The notes below the pieces were generated by a model. The model had not been told where the DNA came from and made no database searches. It saw only the letters and a list, made by a program, of their open reading frames with translations. From Paramecium octaurelia (Eukaryota; Ciliophora; Oligohymenophorea; Peniculida; Parameciidae), in NCBI GenBank assembly GCA_905182995.1, contig CAJJDP010000057.1, positions 68,676-132,675 of the forward strand: a stretch of 64,000 nt of DNA. The letters run 5' to 3'. A program made the position numbers and the translations under genes. Positions 11,649 through 23,814 of the stretch are shown piece after piece; the stretch's first letter is position 1, and each line of letters starts with the position of its first letter.

Positions 11649-12551
11649 TCATTATTTAAGTTTAACAGGACTTTAATTATCGATTAAATGCATTAATTCT
11701 TTGATTTCAGTTTAAAATTCTTTACTAACACTTTTTTAAAACCTCTTTCCATTAGTCTAAGTATTAATTCTAGGTTTGAATGTACAATCAACCATTTCTT
11801 TTTCTTTCTATTTTTTCTATTGGTTATCCATCTTATGTTTAATTTTTTGTTTCCATTCTTCATTGCGTTCTGCAATAGCAGTAGGTCTAGCCGTCTAAGC
11901 TCTATTTGTTGATTGAGCAATCTCCATTTCTTTTTGTTCCTATTCCTTTTATGGTTCCTTTGTTTGAAGCTTAGAGTAACAACTTTGTCTCTCTTTTTAT
12001 TACACATATTGGGAGTTGCTTTTGGGTTTGATCTGAGGCGATGAATTATTAATTGTTTTTTTCTTTAAGGAATTTTGAGGTTACTTTTTATTGGGAGAAA
12101 TGCTTTAAGTATATTATTTCTAAGATTTTCGAGATTATTAGCTTTTAATTGGAGTTTGCATTAATTATTAATTGGGATTGATAGACTTGGGTCTTACAGA
12201 GATATGCTATTCAGAAATAGGTTAATTTTGGGATTATAATGCTTGTTCAATACATTTAGGTTTAATGATGTCTGGACTCAAACTTTTTCTATCTGTTTAC
12301 TTTCTAAAGGAATCACTGCTTTTCAAGTATTCATCATAAAATTTGATCTTCTATTAAACACTTCTTTGGATATCTCTGATGATACAGGAGGATTATTTAG
12401 CTGTAATTTTAGCATTAAACAATGATTCACTCAATTGGATGGTCTCTTTGTCAACCTTCGTATGAGAGACAACTTTCATAGCATAATCTTGTTCATGTAT
12501 TCTTTTTTTCTATTTCTGAGTAAAAAAGAATGTTTCATGATTATCATTCAT
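11649..12551 (-). CDS. Low-complexity protein with a CTFKPRIN motif
   Basis: A single uninterrupted frame of 300 codons ending in TGA. The N-terminal 60 residues are moderately ordered (IHEQDYAMKVVSHTKVDKE), the middle is Gln/Ser/Pro/Lys-rich and disordered, and the last third is a long charged helix (KEMEIAQSTNRAQ...ERNEEWKQKIKHK) followed by VDCTFKPRINTQT. Motifs of the form CTFxPxIN recur in many ciliary and basal-body proteins of protists, so a flagellar or cytoskeletal role is plausible but unproven. No enzymatic domain is visible. Confidence 0.7.
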
Positions 12552-12692
12552 TTGTAAATTGGATTGTTTTACTTGATAAAAAATAAAATTAATTTTATTA
12601 TGGTTTATTTTGTAAATCATATAGACAGTTTACATTAAGATAGAGAAAGTGTCAATAAATTAGATGATGTAGAATGATAAAAAAAATGAAAC

Positions 12693-15340
12693 TCAAACTT
12701 TGATCTCTTTTCTTTTTTCTGGTTCATACTCCTCCCCCAAAGATTCAAGTAATTAAAACAAAATTGAACTTAAATATGAATTTTAGAAACCCTAATAATA
12801 ATAATATGCAATATGTACTTCAGATGTTATATTCGGTTTGATGAATCTGCAGAGATTTAAATATCCGCTTTACTCTTATGCTCCTGGAAATACTCCCAAA
12901 GATCGTTTGTATCTATTTATCAATCTACCTTAGTAATATAAAAATATCCCTAAATTGTTTTGAGGTAATCTACAAATTCCATAAGACTCTGTACATTCAT
13001 TCAATTTATTGAATAGTTTGCCATTTGCTAGAATAACTTTGAATTTATTTTCCATCTTATTTTTAATGGATGAGGCTACTTGCAGTTGATCATAAACAAA
13101 GACTTTAAAAGGAAGTTAATCCAAGGAATAGAATTTAATATATTCCTTTAACGAATAATCGGGATATTTAATGGCTTCATCCTTTTTGAGATCAAAGGCT
13201 GAATATGAATTAGAGATGATGTCATCATTATAAATGCTCAATTCAAATACTTTCTAATGAGAATGTATTTTAGCAAGATCAAAGATAAAAATCTTGGTAT
13301 AATTGTAGTTGCAATTAAATATGAAGTCTTCTTCAATTAAAAGATGAGTGACAGCATTTAATAAGTGATATTTGCTTTAAGGGGAATCTACTTTTCTCTC
13401 CTTCTCACTACTAATTGTCAGAGTGTAATTGTAGAATGTCAAGGATTCATCACTAGGATTTTTGAGGTTATTCATTGAAATGAAACAGACATAATAATTG
13501 TTCTGTGATTTATGACAAAATAAGACGCTATCCCCTAAACGAAGAGATGCAATCTTGAAATTCAATGCATATTACTTTTTATTGAATTATTATTATTCTT
13601 CTTAAATCAACCCTTCTCCTCCATTCCTAGTAATTTGTTCATAATCCTATTTGTTTAAACATATCTTCTTCTTTGGAATATCAAAATTTAATAAAAAGTC
13701 ACTTAAATCTTCTAAATCTTTAGTTTCCTTCTCAAATACAATTATTAATGGGATTTTCTCTTAGAGATCACTACTCGTATATTGAGATTTCTTTCTTCTT
13801 ATACGCTAGGCATATTCTATTTTCAACTCAGAGGCTTCTGATAATTTGGCATTGTCTAAGAACAACCCAAAACATGACATAGGTGATTAAACTAGTTTTG
13901 AAATTCTAATTAAAATTCTCATTAATAAATTACTCATCAATGAAGGTCAAAGATATTTTTGGTTAACGAATGGCATTGTTCTCTGCTACCTTATTGAAAG
14001 AGATATCCTCCTCTTATTAATTCCCATAAATCAATTAACAATACTTACAAACATTCTTCATCTCGTCCCTTGAAAACTTTTATAAGTGATTTTCACTATC
14101 TTTCAAGTGTAATACCATAATGTCTTCCAGGACTTCACCCATACTTCTCAACCCTCCAAATACAATCAATTGATCCTTAAAAACAATACAACTATGTGAA
14201 AATCTTGGTTAAAATATAGGAGTCTTCGATCTAGGTACCAATTTGCTCCAAGTCTATCACTTTAATTAACAAATGCTACCCTCATAACTGTTTCAAATAT
14301 CCAAATATCATTCTTAGGATATATAGGCTTTTCTTCCTCTTCCCCATTCTAAAAATTATCATCTTAGTCCTGTTCCAATGCGTCATCTTCATTGTCCTTC
14401 AATTAATCATACTAATATCTAGATAAATATTTCAAACGATATACCCTTCCCCTCCTATTACAAAAAGAAATCGATCGGCATAAGCCACTGCAGAATGAGA
14501 AGCACGAGGTGTTGGCTACTATGATCCATTTGGCTTTATCTTCTCAATTTTAATTACAATATTGGTCTCAACATTTTACTTTTTGTCCTCTAAAGAATCT
14601 TATTGATCGAATCTTTGTTGCAAATCATTGATGTTCTCAAAATCCAACTTATACAAATCCTTATAAAATAATAATTGCTTCTATGACATTTAACCTTGAC
14701 CCCCAAAAATGTAAACGCTCTCTCCAATCTTGTTTGCAGTATGACTCTCTAATTTAATCATCTCATCTCCAGTGAAATTTGTGATTTAATAAAATCTATT
14801 AGTTTTTACATCATATAGCCAATGCGAATCTGTCATAGTGTTCTGTACCTAGTCCCAACCTCCGTATATGTATATCAATCTCTATGATAATGCTATCATT
14901 GAATGACCTTCTCTGGCCTGCATATCCTTTGGCACTTAAATTTCAGTCCACTCCGATGTCTCAATGTCGAAGCTCCAAAAATCACCCATTATGTAATCAT
15001 TACTAGATCCTCCAAAAAAGTAAAGCTTATTTTCAAGACAAACAGAACAATGAGAATCTCTACCAGCTGGATGTTTAGCAGAAGGACTAGTCAATCTTTC
15101 CCATTAAAACGTTAAGCAATCCATTCGATAGATTTATTCCCATTATTTGGCATTGTCTGATTTACCACACCCACTGAAAACATACATGTATTTGTCATGC
15201 AATACAGCAGTATGACCCCATCTCTTACAAGGATAATTAGGACTCTTTCTTTTATTTACGCTTGAGTTTTTAGATATCCATTATGCATTTCTAAAGATTT
15301 TAGTTGGGATTGGAGTAATCTCCTATTGAATTTAATTCAT
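12693..15340 (-). CDS. Kelch-repeat protein with a long unknown C-terminal region
   Basis: About 855 residues. Introns of 26, 26 and 28 nt give an exact codon count. Six Kelch blades lie in the first half, with the characteristic hydrophobic-GG signatures: YMYVFSGCG, LYFFGGSSND, LIYIYGGWD, SVYIFGGQG, FLFVIGGEG and LIVFGG. Six blades would close a beta-propeller, usually a protein-interaction platform. Residues from about 430 to the end form a second region that I do not recognise; it is ordered, Lys/Leu/Tyr-rich and lacks BTB or BACK features, so this is not a typical cullin adaptor. Its ATG directly abuts the plus-strand ATG at 15341. Confidence 0.85.
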
Positions 15341-15649
15341 ATGCAATTATAATTTAATAAATGTTCACCATCACAAATTAAATTAAATTTTCCCTTTCCC
15401 TCTATCAGATCTACGCATAAGTACATCAACAATAATTCAGACCTGATATCAGAACCAATTTATCATATATTCCAATTTAATCCCCTCCTTAATTCAAGAA
15501 TAAAAAGACTACGCAATAATAGATGCTTAACTTAAATAAGTAGGATATTCATATAATAATAATTTGAAATAAAGGGTTCTAAACAGTTGGATGTAGAATA
15601 CAATAGAAAAAGTCTTCATGAATTCTGCCGATTATTATTAGCCTTATGA
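15341..15649 (+). CDS. Small hypothetical protein, 102 aa
   Basis: An uninterrupted frame from ATG at 15341 to TGA at 15647-15649. The product is ordered-looking and basic (SEPIYHIFQFNPLLNSRIKR, then LDVEYNRKSLHEFCRLLL). No family is recognised. Its start codon shares the palindrome CATATG with the start codon of the minus-strand Kelch gene, which leaves no room for a conventional promoter; one of the two starts may be internal or the genes may share a bidirectional promoter inside coding sequence. Confidence 0.5.
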
Positions 15650-15813
15650 AATTAGCTAATTAACTAGATGTAAATTTGATATTTTATATGTTATAATATT
15701 TAAATTAATAATACTAAAATTGTTAATTATTTGATTTGAGAATATTCTCTATCTTTAATATAATATCGCAATATTCGTTCTCCAAAATATTCAATATAAT
15801 ATATTCAATTTAA

Positions 15814-18023
15814 TCAATTAAATTTATTTTAGGTATTCTTTCGTTTTACTTTTTGTGTGAATTCAAATATTAATCTTGGATCCCAAGTATCTTTTTTCTA
15901 TATTGATTTTGATATTACTGCTAAATTCTTATTTTCTGGACTGTTATATTAAGTACTTTAAAATGATTGATTAAGTCGTATTTATTATTATTAAAAAGGC
16001 AATTACAATTATTATTGTTATTAAAACTAATCACTCTTTATTTTATTATGAACTACTTTGATTGATAATCCATTATGAATCGGAGGCACAAAATTAGTTT
16101 TCTGAAACTGGAAATTCTATTTTTTTTAAGAGGGTATTAATATTTATTGCTGACTCTATTCCATTTCTTAATTATTATTAGATTGTTGAGTCTTCAATTT
16201 AAACTTGTTAGTAGGAGTAATATCAACTGAAATGTCTTTTATTTGTGATTAAGTGATATTCATTTGTTAATGGAAACTTGAACTCTTCATTTGTCTCTTT
16301 TCAATCTTGCTCTTGGGCATAGAAAAATAGCGAATATTCTCATAATTCTGATTGTTAAAGGAATTTAATTAGGGTTATTGTAATTTCTTAATGAAACTAA
16401 TTTCCTTCTTAATGGAAACCTTCTTTTCAAATCTCTTCTTTTGTTTGGGCTATTTTTATACAATCATCCCATTCTCAGGATCTGAATCGCTTTAGTCTTC
16501 AGTACTATACAGGTCTTAATTAGTGTATTATTGCCTATTCTTTTCTAATTCGATTGCAACCTGTTATTTTAAATTAACATTTGTGTAGTACAGCAGCAGA
16601 CTTTTATACAGATCCTAACCAATTTGTAAGAGATCTTATTGAGTGAATTACTTGATTTAATAAAACTCATTATATCCAAAAAAACTGGTTTCCAAAGTAA
16701 ATATGTCGTGAATTTCATTAGGGAAATGTTTCTTAACTAGTTTATAAACGAAGGCTCTAGCAGTTTTCATTTTGCACGGTTCAAGGGAGAAGGTGCAGGA
16801 ATTGAAATCAAAGTATTTGCTAGTGGTTTTAAATATAAATGGTAATATCCTAGATTGGACTACGTCTTGGTCTCCTCTGCAAGAGTACATGAATGAGTTT
16901 AATCTAGATATTGAATTACTAATATACTTTTTAGAATGTCCATGCAAATCTACAAAGCAAACTATGTTCCTTGTTTGAATGATAGTTTTCAATAGATTTT
17001 TGGTTTCAATGATTTAAGAATGCAATTAGGGGTTAGGTTTATGCCATTATCGATTCAAGTCCTTCCCACTCAAATCGCATCTAAAATTTCCACAATCTAC
17101 TCCATCTGGATTAAAGAGTGGAATGACAATGAAGTGAAACCTTTGAGTTAGCACTTCATCTTTTTCAAGACTGCTCAAGAAGCCTTGGCAAACAAAAGAT
17201 GATACAGTTTCTCCAGGATGCTAGCGAGCTATGATGACGATAACATCATTATTTGGTGAACCATATCTGAGAATGGGAATTTTGAAGCCGGAGAGGGAGG
17301 TGGTGAGGATTTGGTAATCATTTTTAAGGAAGGCATATAGATCGGTATTGGTGTAGGGATAGTTAAGGGACAATTTGAACTTTTTATGTTTTGAGGGTAT
17401 GATGATTGATAGTTGGTATAATTTACACATAAGAGTGGGGTACTAGAAATGATTGATCAATTTACTTTCAATTTGTAGTATTGGGAGGACTTCAATTTGA
17501 CGTTGGTTTCCAAGATTTCCCATTTGAATCCATCCTTGATCATGACGGATAGACCATATTTTAAGGATTTGTATTCTTTGATCTATATAAGTTGAAGAGT
17601 ATATACCAAATTGATGATGTGGAAGGTGAGGACTTGGCCTTGAGGGTTGTTGACTTCGAAATAGAACCATTGCGAATAGCCCATTGTATTTGTATCATCT
17701 TATAAAATTAAATTAAATTCATTGTCCTTTATTTCGTAAGCAGCGTACAGATTGGCTGATTCGAAATTGGAATTGAACATTCCATTGCTAATGATTGGTT
17801 GTGACTTGATGAGTTTGTTATCGTCTAACAGCAATCCATTGAAATGGTATTTGAAATTGTATGAGGTGGTTTGCTTGTGTTTTAAATAGACACATTTTTG
17901 TTCAATATTATGTAGGGGTATTTGGATGTTGACGGATGTGTCAATAAAGAGGTCTTTGGGTAGTTTTAATTAATAATTATTTTAATCTGATTCTTCAGAA
18001 ATAAATCCCTCATCATCGTTCAT
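15814..18023 (-). CDS. Cytosolic carboxypeptidase (M14, tubulin deglutamylase type)
   Basis: A 720-residue zinc carboxypeptidase of the CCP/Nna1/AGBL group, two introns (24 and 23 nt). The N-terminal domain (about residues 30-230) has the all-beta look typical of CCPs, with YNFKYHFNG and QWFYFEV segments. The catalytic domain carries HPGE (zinc ligands), NPDGV, RCDLSGKDLNRQW, DLHGHS (third zinc ligand) and TLETSFFGYNE with the catalytic glutamate. CCP enzymes shorten glutamate side chains and remove C-terminal residues on tubulin, which matters for cilia; the same role here is a strong family inference. The last roughly 230 residues are a Gln/Ser/Lys-rich tail. TGA at 15814-15816 is used; all earlier TAA/TAG are Gln. 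Confidence 0.93.
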
Positions 18024-18069
18024 ATTTATTTAATTTTAATTACCCGTTTTTATAAATTATTATTAAATA

Positions 18070-19153
18070 ATGAAAGTGACAATCGCCCTTGTATTGTTAG
18101 TCACATTGGCATCAGCCACATCCACCAAAGACTAAATTCTTGCACTCCTTCAAACAGGAACAAAGGCAAGCGATGCCATCGACACTGTCTTTGGCTTGTT
18201 GAATGATTTGATTCAATCAAACAAGGATGCTCAATTCGCAGCAGATCAAAAGAATGAAACAGACGAATGGATTGGCGCATAGTAATTATGTTTAATAATA
18301 GTAGGACAATTGAGTAATTCACTAAAATCAAGTCTTTGAATCAAAAATTATTCCAATAATCAATCGAAAACAGAGCCCAATTTGAATAAGAACTCCAAGA
18401 CACCAAGAATTATCTTGCTTGGAACGAATAAAGATAAGACGAAATCAACAGAAAGATCTAAGTCCTTCTTGACGAACAATGTCTTAGCAATCAACTCTTT
18501 GTTAGATCAATCAAACAAAACAGAGAAGCTCTTGAAGTTGTCAGAGTACTCAAACAAGATGTTGCAGGATACATTATCAACGGAGACTCCTTTGAATTAG
18601 TTTAAGTTCACAGTGTTGCTGACAAATTGAAGCAATACAGCAATACATTCTAAGAATAAGAGTTACAATCATTCCTCTAATTGGCCAACAAATAAGAAGA
18701 CGGATCATCAAGCAGAGGAGCAACCTTGGCTGAAAGAGTCTTGGGTGTCTTGGAATCCCTTGAAGCCAACCTCTAAGCCTCACTTGATGCTCTTGAAGTC
18801 AATGAAATCAATGCATCATGGGAATTGGCCGGTTGGGTTTCATTGAGTGAAGCTGAAGTAGCAAACCTCAAAGTTGAATACGAAAGAAAATAAGTCTATG
18901 CTGACAGATTAGCTACTGTAAGATTGTTTGATTCATCATTCCCTAGTAAATCCAAGCTGCCTTAGCACAATAAGCCAAATCCAAGATCATCCTCCAAGAA
19001 TCACAAGATGCTTTAGATCAAGCCTTATCTGACTTGGAAAACAAGAGAGCTGACTATGCTGAAGCCAAGGCCAAAAGAGATGAAGAGAATGCCATCCTTG
19101 CCGAAGTCATCACTATGTTCAAGAAATAAGTTGCCTCATGGTCTGGAAGATGA
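18070..19153 (+). CDS. Trichocyst matrix protein
   Basis: A secretory-granule core protein of the trichocyst matrix protein family found in Paramecium, about 344 residues, introns of 20 and 29 nt. It begins with a clear signal peptide (MKVTIALVLLVTLASA) and continues as an Ala/Glu/Gln/Asp-rich, almost wholly helical protein in two halves (for example SDAIDTVFGLLNDLIQSN and ESLEANLQASLDALEVNE). This composition, length and leader match known family members, which are made as precursors, processed and packed as a crystalline core that expands on exocytosis. Codon use is GC-richer than in neighbouring genes, consistent with high expression. It belongs to a large multigene family, so the exact member cannot be named. 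Confidence 0.88.
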
Positions 19154-19223
19154 GATTCATCATTTTATATTCAATATAAATATGAATTCATTTATTCAAT
19201 GTTTCATACAGCAGGCAGTCAAA

Positions 19224-21021
19224 ATGTCAATATCAGAGACCTATGCTTAGAAGATCCCCAACATCTTTGAAATCAACACTCTCCTGATGATAACTTTCAT
19301 TTTGTTGTTTGTCTGGCGCATAATTACATTGAAGACTAAAACATTTGCAAATCCACTCAAGATCTTGGGTATAGCTACTTTGAAACTAATCCACTATGTT
19401 TCATCATTATACAGTCTCATCATGTTTTCATTTTTGATGTAAGCATTGTTCTTATAATAAGTTCATACGTGGCAGATTAATTGGCCTTTAGGAATCTTAA
19501 CAAATTCAAAGTGATTTAAATCTTCTTTGTGATTATCATCTTCTTTTGGGGAACAGACATCAACCTATTTTCACTTACCCTCGTAACTCTAATGGAAAAA
19601 ATTACTAAAATGGCCATTTAAGCAAATTAAATATAAAAAGAAGACGAGATCTCCACTATTTTATCATATGTGTTAGCCTTAGGCATAATTCTCACAGTAT
19701 CCATCTACGAAGTATCATTATTGTAACTCATTATTAGATATTCATTTCAGAAGAATTGGAAGGATTCAATATCATGGAATTTCCTATATTCAATTTGCTG
19801 ATGATAGCCCTATTCTTGTTGGCCTTGTAGAAAATAACCTACAATATCACCAAAGAGCAACACAACAAATTCATCGGTGTCATAATGTGTCTCTTATTTT
19901 TGATTTACGAATTGAAAGATAAAATCTTTGATCCCTTCAATCATTAGGTCATGTGGGTAAGTCTCTCTATTCTAGCTGTTCTAAACATCTTTGAGAACAC
20001 AGAGGAAGAATTGCAATTGGTCTAGAGTAATAATAGAGCACTTGGAGAAGATGAAATCTCATTCTAAGCATTCATAAATCATTTAAAAAATAATTCAGAT
20101 TCTAAGAAATTGATGATTCAACTGTCCCTCAACTTTTCATTTATGTTCGTTGAATTAATCTATGGTTGGATCAGTAACAGTTTGGGATTGATCACAGATT
20201 CACTCCATATGCTCATTGATTCAAGTGCATTGGCCATAGCATTGTTTGCCAGTTTCATGGCCAAAAGAAAAGCTAATTCAACCTACACATTCGGTTATGA
20301 GAGAGTAGAAATACTGTCAGGATATGCTAATGGTGTGTTCCTCCTGTTTGCAGTTGTTGAAATAATCTCCGAATCCTTTGAGAGAGTCATCACTCCTTAA
20401 GAAGTACTTCCTGAAAAAATGTTGGTTGTTTCATTTTTAGGATTGCTAGTTAATGTGATTGGGTTATTCTTCTTTCATAATCATGGACACATTCATTCAG
20501 AAGAAGTGGATGAATAATTGGAAGAAAAACACCATCATCATTGTTCTCATCACCATGACCACAATCATAATTTGTCTGGAGTATATTTACATATTCTAGC
20601 TGATGCCTTAGGAAGTGTTGCTTGTATCATTTCTGCTCTGCTTATATATTACTATTAGTTCCATATGGCTGACCCTATTGCCTCCATTATCATTTCATTA
20701 CTCATTCTTACCACAACAGTTACCTTACTTAAAGATACTAGTAAAATATTATTGATGCATGTACCCTATTCAGGGAAGAAAGTGTTGGCTGCCATTTCTC
20801 ACGATGTAATTATAATTTTCATTTATTTTCAGTTAAATCATAGAGGGTTTGATCCTCAAGATATGAAATTGTGGTAGTACAAGGAGAAGAAATTGGTTTT
20901 TACTGCAAGATTTCAAATCAAGTCAGAAGATGAAGCTTAGATCAAATCAGAAATAGATGGCATCGTTTCAAAGCATAAAGATGTAGTAATTAATGCAATT
21001 GATTTTGATTATGTTGACTGA
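19224..21021 (+). CDS. Cation diffusion facilitator zinc transporter (ZnT5/Msc2-like)
   Basis: A 573-residue CDF-family transporter with introns of 23, 26 and 27 nt. The C-terminal half has the six-helix CDF core with both zinc-site signatures: TDSLHMLIDSSA (DxxxHxxxD type) and HILADALGS (HxxxD). Between helices 4 and 5 lies a His-rich loop (EEKHHHHCSHHHDHNHN) typical of zinc carriers. A short cytosolic domain follows, ending DFDYVD. The N-terminal 250 residues carry about eight further hydrophobic segments, an arrangement seen in ZnT5/ZnT7-related proteins and yeast Msc2, which load zinc into the early secretory pathway. Location in ER/Golgi or granules is inference. It starts 70 bp after a trichocyst protein gene. 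Confidence 0.92.
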
Positions 21022-21063
21022 ATTAATTTTGTGTTAATTTACAATTCATATAAATATATTTAA

Positions 21064-23808
21064 ATGGAAGACTAATTTTCTGAAGATTACCACCTCTCTC
21101 TTTAGTAAGGTTCAATTTTCTCTATCCTTAAGCTTCCGCCAGACTGTCCGATAGATATTAAGATAAGTTTAAGCCTCATTCCATTCTCCTTGAGTAAAAT
21201 CCAGTCCCAAACAAAAATACAGATTCATCTCAAATATAAATTTGGGAATCGGTTTCCGATACTCCTGTTAAGGAATCCATCTAATAGCCATCTATCAATG
21301 GTATCAACCTCAGAAATTCATTGGTTTTGCAAGTAACTCAAATTTGGTTATTAGAATCGAACAATGACTCATATACCGACAGTGAAAAGAATTAAATAAA
21401 TCATAAGTAGGAACAAACTGATATTGGAAGTCAAAGATAGACTCATGAGGATAGGCTATATCTACCCTAAAAATGAAAAAACCAATCTCATTAATTTTCT
21501 TAAGGAGACCTATCTTGGAGATTTAAATAAGGATTAAATAAGAAAATAAATTTTTTTTGAACCAATTAAAATTAAAATCCCAACCTTCAGTCCCACTAGC
21601 GCTTTTATCCTGATATGGCAAATTTTCAGAATTATTTAAATCATGTTTTTAATGTGGTGGGTTCCATTCAAAATTGCCTTCACGCCAGAGGGTTCTACTG
21701 ACATCAGAAATATAGAGTAAGCCCTGGTGTACTTATTGATTTTTGACTTAATAATTAAATTAAATGTTGGCATAATTGATCAAGGCCAAATTATGAAGGA
21801 TCGCCTTTTCATCCTTCTCTATTACATCAAATACGAATTGTACGAAGATATCATCTACTTGATTACCTTGATCATAATCATAAGGGAATAGCCAATCGAC
21901 ACTTACCTAATAAAAGAGATAATTGTTTTAACTCAATTCTCACTCAATTTCTTTAAATTAAAAAAGAAAATAAAAACTTATGAAGAAACGCTCACTACCT
22001 AATCAACTCTAATTGAATTAGCCAATTTGTCCTAATTAATCATAGTAATCTTCTACTTTGCCCATTTTATGGCCTGTGTGTGGTATTACGTGGGGGTAAA
22101 AAGTTTGGATCAATTCAATGAATCTTGGATAATCAAATACGAGTTGATCGATGCTCCCATATCTTATTGTTATGGATACTCATTTTATTGGGCTACTGCC
22201 ACCATGGTTACTGTAGGATATGGAGATGTTACTGGACAGAATATTTACGAAGTTCTATGTTCGATAATATTAATGTTTTTGGCCAGTGGAATATTTGCAT
22301 TTTCTATTAATTCTATAGGTTAGATATTCAGTAACATCGACAACCAACAATAAGTGTATAAAAGAACACTCTTGCTTATTAACCATTACATGCAATTTAA
22401 TGAAGTTTAGTTATCATTGTAAAGCAGGATAAGAAATTATATTAAGTACTTTTTCGAATAGGAAAACAAGGGAAGCAAAAATGAAATCGATTTAGTCTTA
22501 AATCAACTATCAAACAATTTGAGACAAGAACTATTATAGGATGTGCAATTAAGAGTACTGAAATAGGCTGACTTTTTTAGAAACAATTTCTCTCAATCAA
22601 CAATCAGATTAATTGCTGATCATGTTAAGTTTTAGCAATGTACACCCAAAGAGTTGATTTATAAATAATAAAATAATGACGACAAATCCATTTATATTAT
22701 TTAAAAGGGAGAAATCTAATTAATTGATGATAACTCAGGAAAGGTCCTCAAGGTATTTACTAAGGGCTAAAGCTTTGGAGAATTAGAATTTCTCTCCTTT
22801 TAAACCAGATTCTGTAGTGCATACAGTGTGACATTCAGTTAACTCTATAAAATTACAAGAGAAGATTTTCTAAATTTAATTAAGGACAATCCTATGGACT
22901 ATTAAAAGTTTCAACAAATGAAGGATTAAATTTAATTAAAATATGAGAATGAATAATTCAAATGTTATGCATGTGATTAAAAACACCTTATTTGGGATTG
23001 TCACTTCTTATTTTATAAACCTAACATTGAAGTATTGATTAAGAAATCTTTGTTCTACACTGAATAAAAAAGATCACACTTCAAAAGATCTGATAAGAGA
23101 TTCTTGAACATCCTGCACAAGAGTCTAGATAATGAAGATTCAATCGAATAAACGTAGAAGGTAGGCACAGTTCCTTCTGATACTTCCTCTGAGAATTCAT
23201 CATAGGATAGCAAAACACCAGAAGTAGTGTAAACAAAAGTTCGAGACTCAGTTTCAAAACTAGGACAATCACATCAGTCCAGAAAAAGCTCAGCACATAG
23301 TAAATAGGGATAAGTAGTTATTGAAGAGTTTAATTTTCAATTAAATAAGAGACAATCTAATCGTCAAAGTGTTAGATAGACAGATATTGATACACCATTG
23401 ACTTAGAAAAGAAAATCAATGCAATCGATATACCCTTAGGATGCTAAGAATTCAGTATCTGCTCCACAATTGGCTCCTATCAAGGAGGAAATCAGAAAGG
23501 AAAATAAGGATTATAATCAGAATTTTAAAAGTTTTCATTAATTAGATGAAATTATTGATAACAAATAATATGATGAAGATGAGATTGATTCAGTATTTTC
23601 ATTTTAATATTATCTTCCACATAATAATGTTGAAAATGTTTTGTAAGAGTACTAAAGATTCCAAAAGTAATTTAGATAAAAAAAAATCAAAGTTACAAAA
23701 AGTAAGTATATGTTCCACAAAATTACTAAGATTACTAAACAAAAATAAAATAAACATAAGAAAGATCAAACATCAGCAAATTCATTAATAATAAGAGATA
23801 ATGTATGA
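21064..23808 (+). CDS. K+ channel with cyclic-nucleotide-binding-like domain (channel 1)
   Basis: An 899-residue voltage-gated-type channel of the CNG/EAG-like group, introns of 23 and 22 nt near the 5' end. Six membrane segments span about residues 150-400. The pore loop reads YWATATMVTVGYGDVTG, with GYGD specifying K+ selectivity. A C-linker and a CNBD-like domain follow (SIYIIQKGEIQLI, then GQSFGELEFLS); the phosphate-binding arginine region reads TRFCSAYS and is not canonical, so ligand binding is doubtful. After the CNBD comes a Cys/His cluster, CYACDQKHLIWDC, like a zinc knuckle, then a long Ser/Lys-rich tail. Ciliates have many such K+ channels controlling swimming responses. Its TGA lies 6 bp from the convergent anoctamin stop. 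Confidence 0.9.
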
Positions 23809-23814
23809 ATTCAA

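Noticed and set aside
11693-12007. Lys/Arg-rich 104-residue protein on the minus strand
   Set aside because: It is an out-of-frame reading of the 300-codon gene at 11649-12551, whose frame is open throughout and has more natural composition.
16772-16978. Plus-strand open frame opposite the carboxypeptidase
   Set aside because: It is the antisense shadow of the catalytic domain; the minus strand holds DLHGHS and the zinc ligands in a frame continuous with the rest of the enzyme.
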